DNA of 64,000 nt, taken from NCBI GenBank assembly GCA_000442125.1, contig KE546970.1:537816-601815 (forward strand), read 5' to 3'. Shown piece by piece: positions 62,401 to 64,000 of this stretch (the first letter of the stretch is position 1; each line of letters opens with the position of its first letter). A program made the position numbers and the translations under genes. The DNA comes from Opeltia flavorubescens. Its lineage: Eukaryota; Ascomycota; Lecanoromycetes; Teloschistales; Teloschistaceae. Below the pieces are notes generated by a model, which searched no databases, was not told the origin of the DNA, and was given only the letters and a program-made list of their open reading frames with translations.

Positions 62401-64000
62401 AAACTAATAAATAATTAATAAAGCTAAAATTTATATTATTAAAATATATTATTATAAATTATATATTTAATTTTATTTTTATTTATAATAATATTAAAAA
62501 TTTAAATTATATCTATTATATTATTAAATCTTTTTTTTTAGTAGTTTTAAAAGCCGCGATCTTTTTTAATTTACTATTCGCTTTTAATTATATAATAAAA
62601 TTATTATTTAAAATAATAAATAAATAATAAAATATATTAATTTATTTTTTTAATTATTATTATTAATAATTTTTAATTCTTTTAAAAACTATATTAGCTT
62701 AAAATTTTAAATAATAAAATTTAATAAAAATAAAATAAATTTATTATTAAAAATTAATAATATTTAATTTTATTTTAATTTTTTATAAATTAATATATTT
62801 ATAAAATTTTAAATAAAATTATATAATTTTTATTAAAAATAATAATTTTAATAATATTTTTTATTTAATTTTAATAGAGTTATTAAATTAAATTATTATT
62901 TAATTATATTAGATTTAATATTAATATTTATTATAAACTATAAATTATATAATATTTAGTACTTTTAGTATTAAATTTACTTTTATTATTATATTATAAA
63001 TATAATAGCCTAATATAAAATAATATTTAAAATTAAAAAAACCGAAGATTATAAATTTATAAAAAATCCGGATCTATTAGTTAAATTAATATAAATTAAT
63101 AGTAATAATAATAAAATAATAAATAACGAATATAATAATATAATTAGATTATATAAATATAAATTATACTAACTTTTAATTAATATATATTTTTAAAAAT
63201 TAGTTATACGAGAAAATAAGCTATAAAAATTAAAAATTAATAAATAAATCTTTTATTATTTTTTTAATTATTATTTTTTTTATATATTAAAACTTTTTAA
63301 ATTTATATTAATTATTTAATAATAGCTATAAAAGTTTAGTTAATAATATTTAGAAATATTAGCTAGCTAAAACTAATCTAATAGTAATATAAATAAATAA
63401 TATATTTTAAATTTATAATATAATCCTATTTTAATATTAATATAAAATTTAATTTAATTAATAGAAAAAAAAATTAATAAAAATACTATACTTATTATAC
63501 TTTTAATTATATAACGGATTTTTTTTTATATAAATATAAATAATAAAAAAACGGATAATATATTTAATAATTAAAAAATAAAAATAAAAAAAATAATATA
63601 TACTAGAAAAACTATAAAAGTAAAAATATTTAATTTTTTAATAATTAATAAAAAATTTTTAATTATTATTAAAAATAATTTAATAAAAAAATTATATTTA
63701 TAAATAGTTATAAATAATTTAAATATTATATTAATAATATTTTAAAGTTAAAAATTTTAAAAAAAAAATAAATAATAATAAATATTAAAATATATTTATA
63801 ATAATTAAAATTATTAATATTATATTATATTATTTAATTATATAATTTAAAATTATTAATTAAATTAATTAAAAATTATATTTATTAAAATAATAAATAT
63901 TAATATTTAAATAGACCTTTTAATAAATAATATATAAAAATAATATATTATTTATATTTATTATATTTATAAAACTATTTTTTTTTTATATTATTTTTTT

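Larger units (their letters stand above)
35395..64000. repeat. RIP-degraded AT-rich block of transposon relics
   Basis: From about 35,395 to the window end the sequence is overwhelmingly A+T, with no gene open for more than about 60 codons. CpA and TpG are strikingly scarce, while TpA is frequent, as produced by RIP in Pezizomycotina. Recognisable relics are listed separately; 37,010-39,980 and 56,420-64,000 show only AT-rich sequence in which I cannot identify any element. The block looks like constitutive heterochromatin, possibly pericentromeric or a large AT isochore, but no telomere repeat or other centromere mark is seen. Confidence 0.85.

Noticed and set aside
30165-64000. Mitochondrial DNA insertion as the source of the AT-rich sequence
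   Set aside because: The specific loss of CpA/TpG, the retained CpG, and LTR pairs differing by transitions indicate RIP of nuclear repeats. No mitochondrial genes are visible.

Overview
The window is nuclear DNA of a filamentous ascomycete (Pezizomycotina). The evidence is the gene content, the many short spliceosomal introns (46 to 83 bp, GT..AG, with CTAAC/CTGAC-like branch sites), and a long AT-rich block in which C and G have been lost mainly at CpA/TpG, the signature of repeat-induced point mutation (RIP). I could not fix the genus or class.

Bases 1 to about 35,100 are compact and gene-rich. Fourteen protein genes have plausible full-length models once introns are placed, most of them housekeeping. 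In order: a JmjC/PHD histone demethylase (jhd1, -), a GPI-type GH128 glucanase-like protein (-), a nicotianamine-synthase-like enzyme (-), a TRP-like/flavin-carrier membrane protein (-), DNA polymerase epsilon subunit B (dpb2, -), a NASP-type histone chaperone (+), a Yippee zinc protein (-), the 3'-end-processing factor Mpe1 (-), imidazole glycerol phosphate synthase (his7, -), dCMP deaminase (dcd1, -), Atg7 (+), the mitochondrial rRNA methyltransferase Mrm2 (-), an unrecognised coiled-coil protein (-), Ost3/Ost6 (+) and a small DUF1772-like membrane protein (-). The last of these is counted in addition to the fourteen named above. The genes do not form one pathway. Two divergent promoters suggest cell-cycle co-regulation: dpb2/NASP carries three ACGCG cores within 50 bp, and dcd1/atg7 carries one.

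An AT-rich islet of about 650 bp and a 172-bp solo LTR (30,825-30,996) interrupt the gene block between mrm2 and the coiled-coil gene. At about 35,395 the sequence switches abruptly to a block of at least 28.6 kb, very AT-rich and without genes, that runs off the window end.

Relics can still be read inside this block. The clearest is a chromodomain Ty3/gypsy retrotransposon (42,542-53,698) with 257-bp LTRs and a perfect 5-bp target duplication (ATTCT). A smaller gag/protease-only LTR element (42,586-46,058) sits inside its 5' LTR, with 171-bp LTRs and its own perfect duplication (AGAGC). The solo LTR at 30.8 kb belongs to the same family as this inner element. Inverted hAT-like sequences at 40.0 and 56.3 kb may be the ends of an older element that received the gypsy insertion, which would give three nesting levels. 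Two short TIR-like elements (36.3-37.0 and 54.5-55.2 kb) are also visible. I see no CRISPR, rRNA or convincing tRNA gene.
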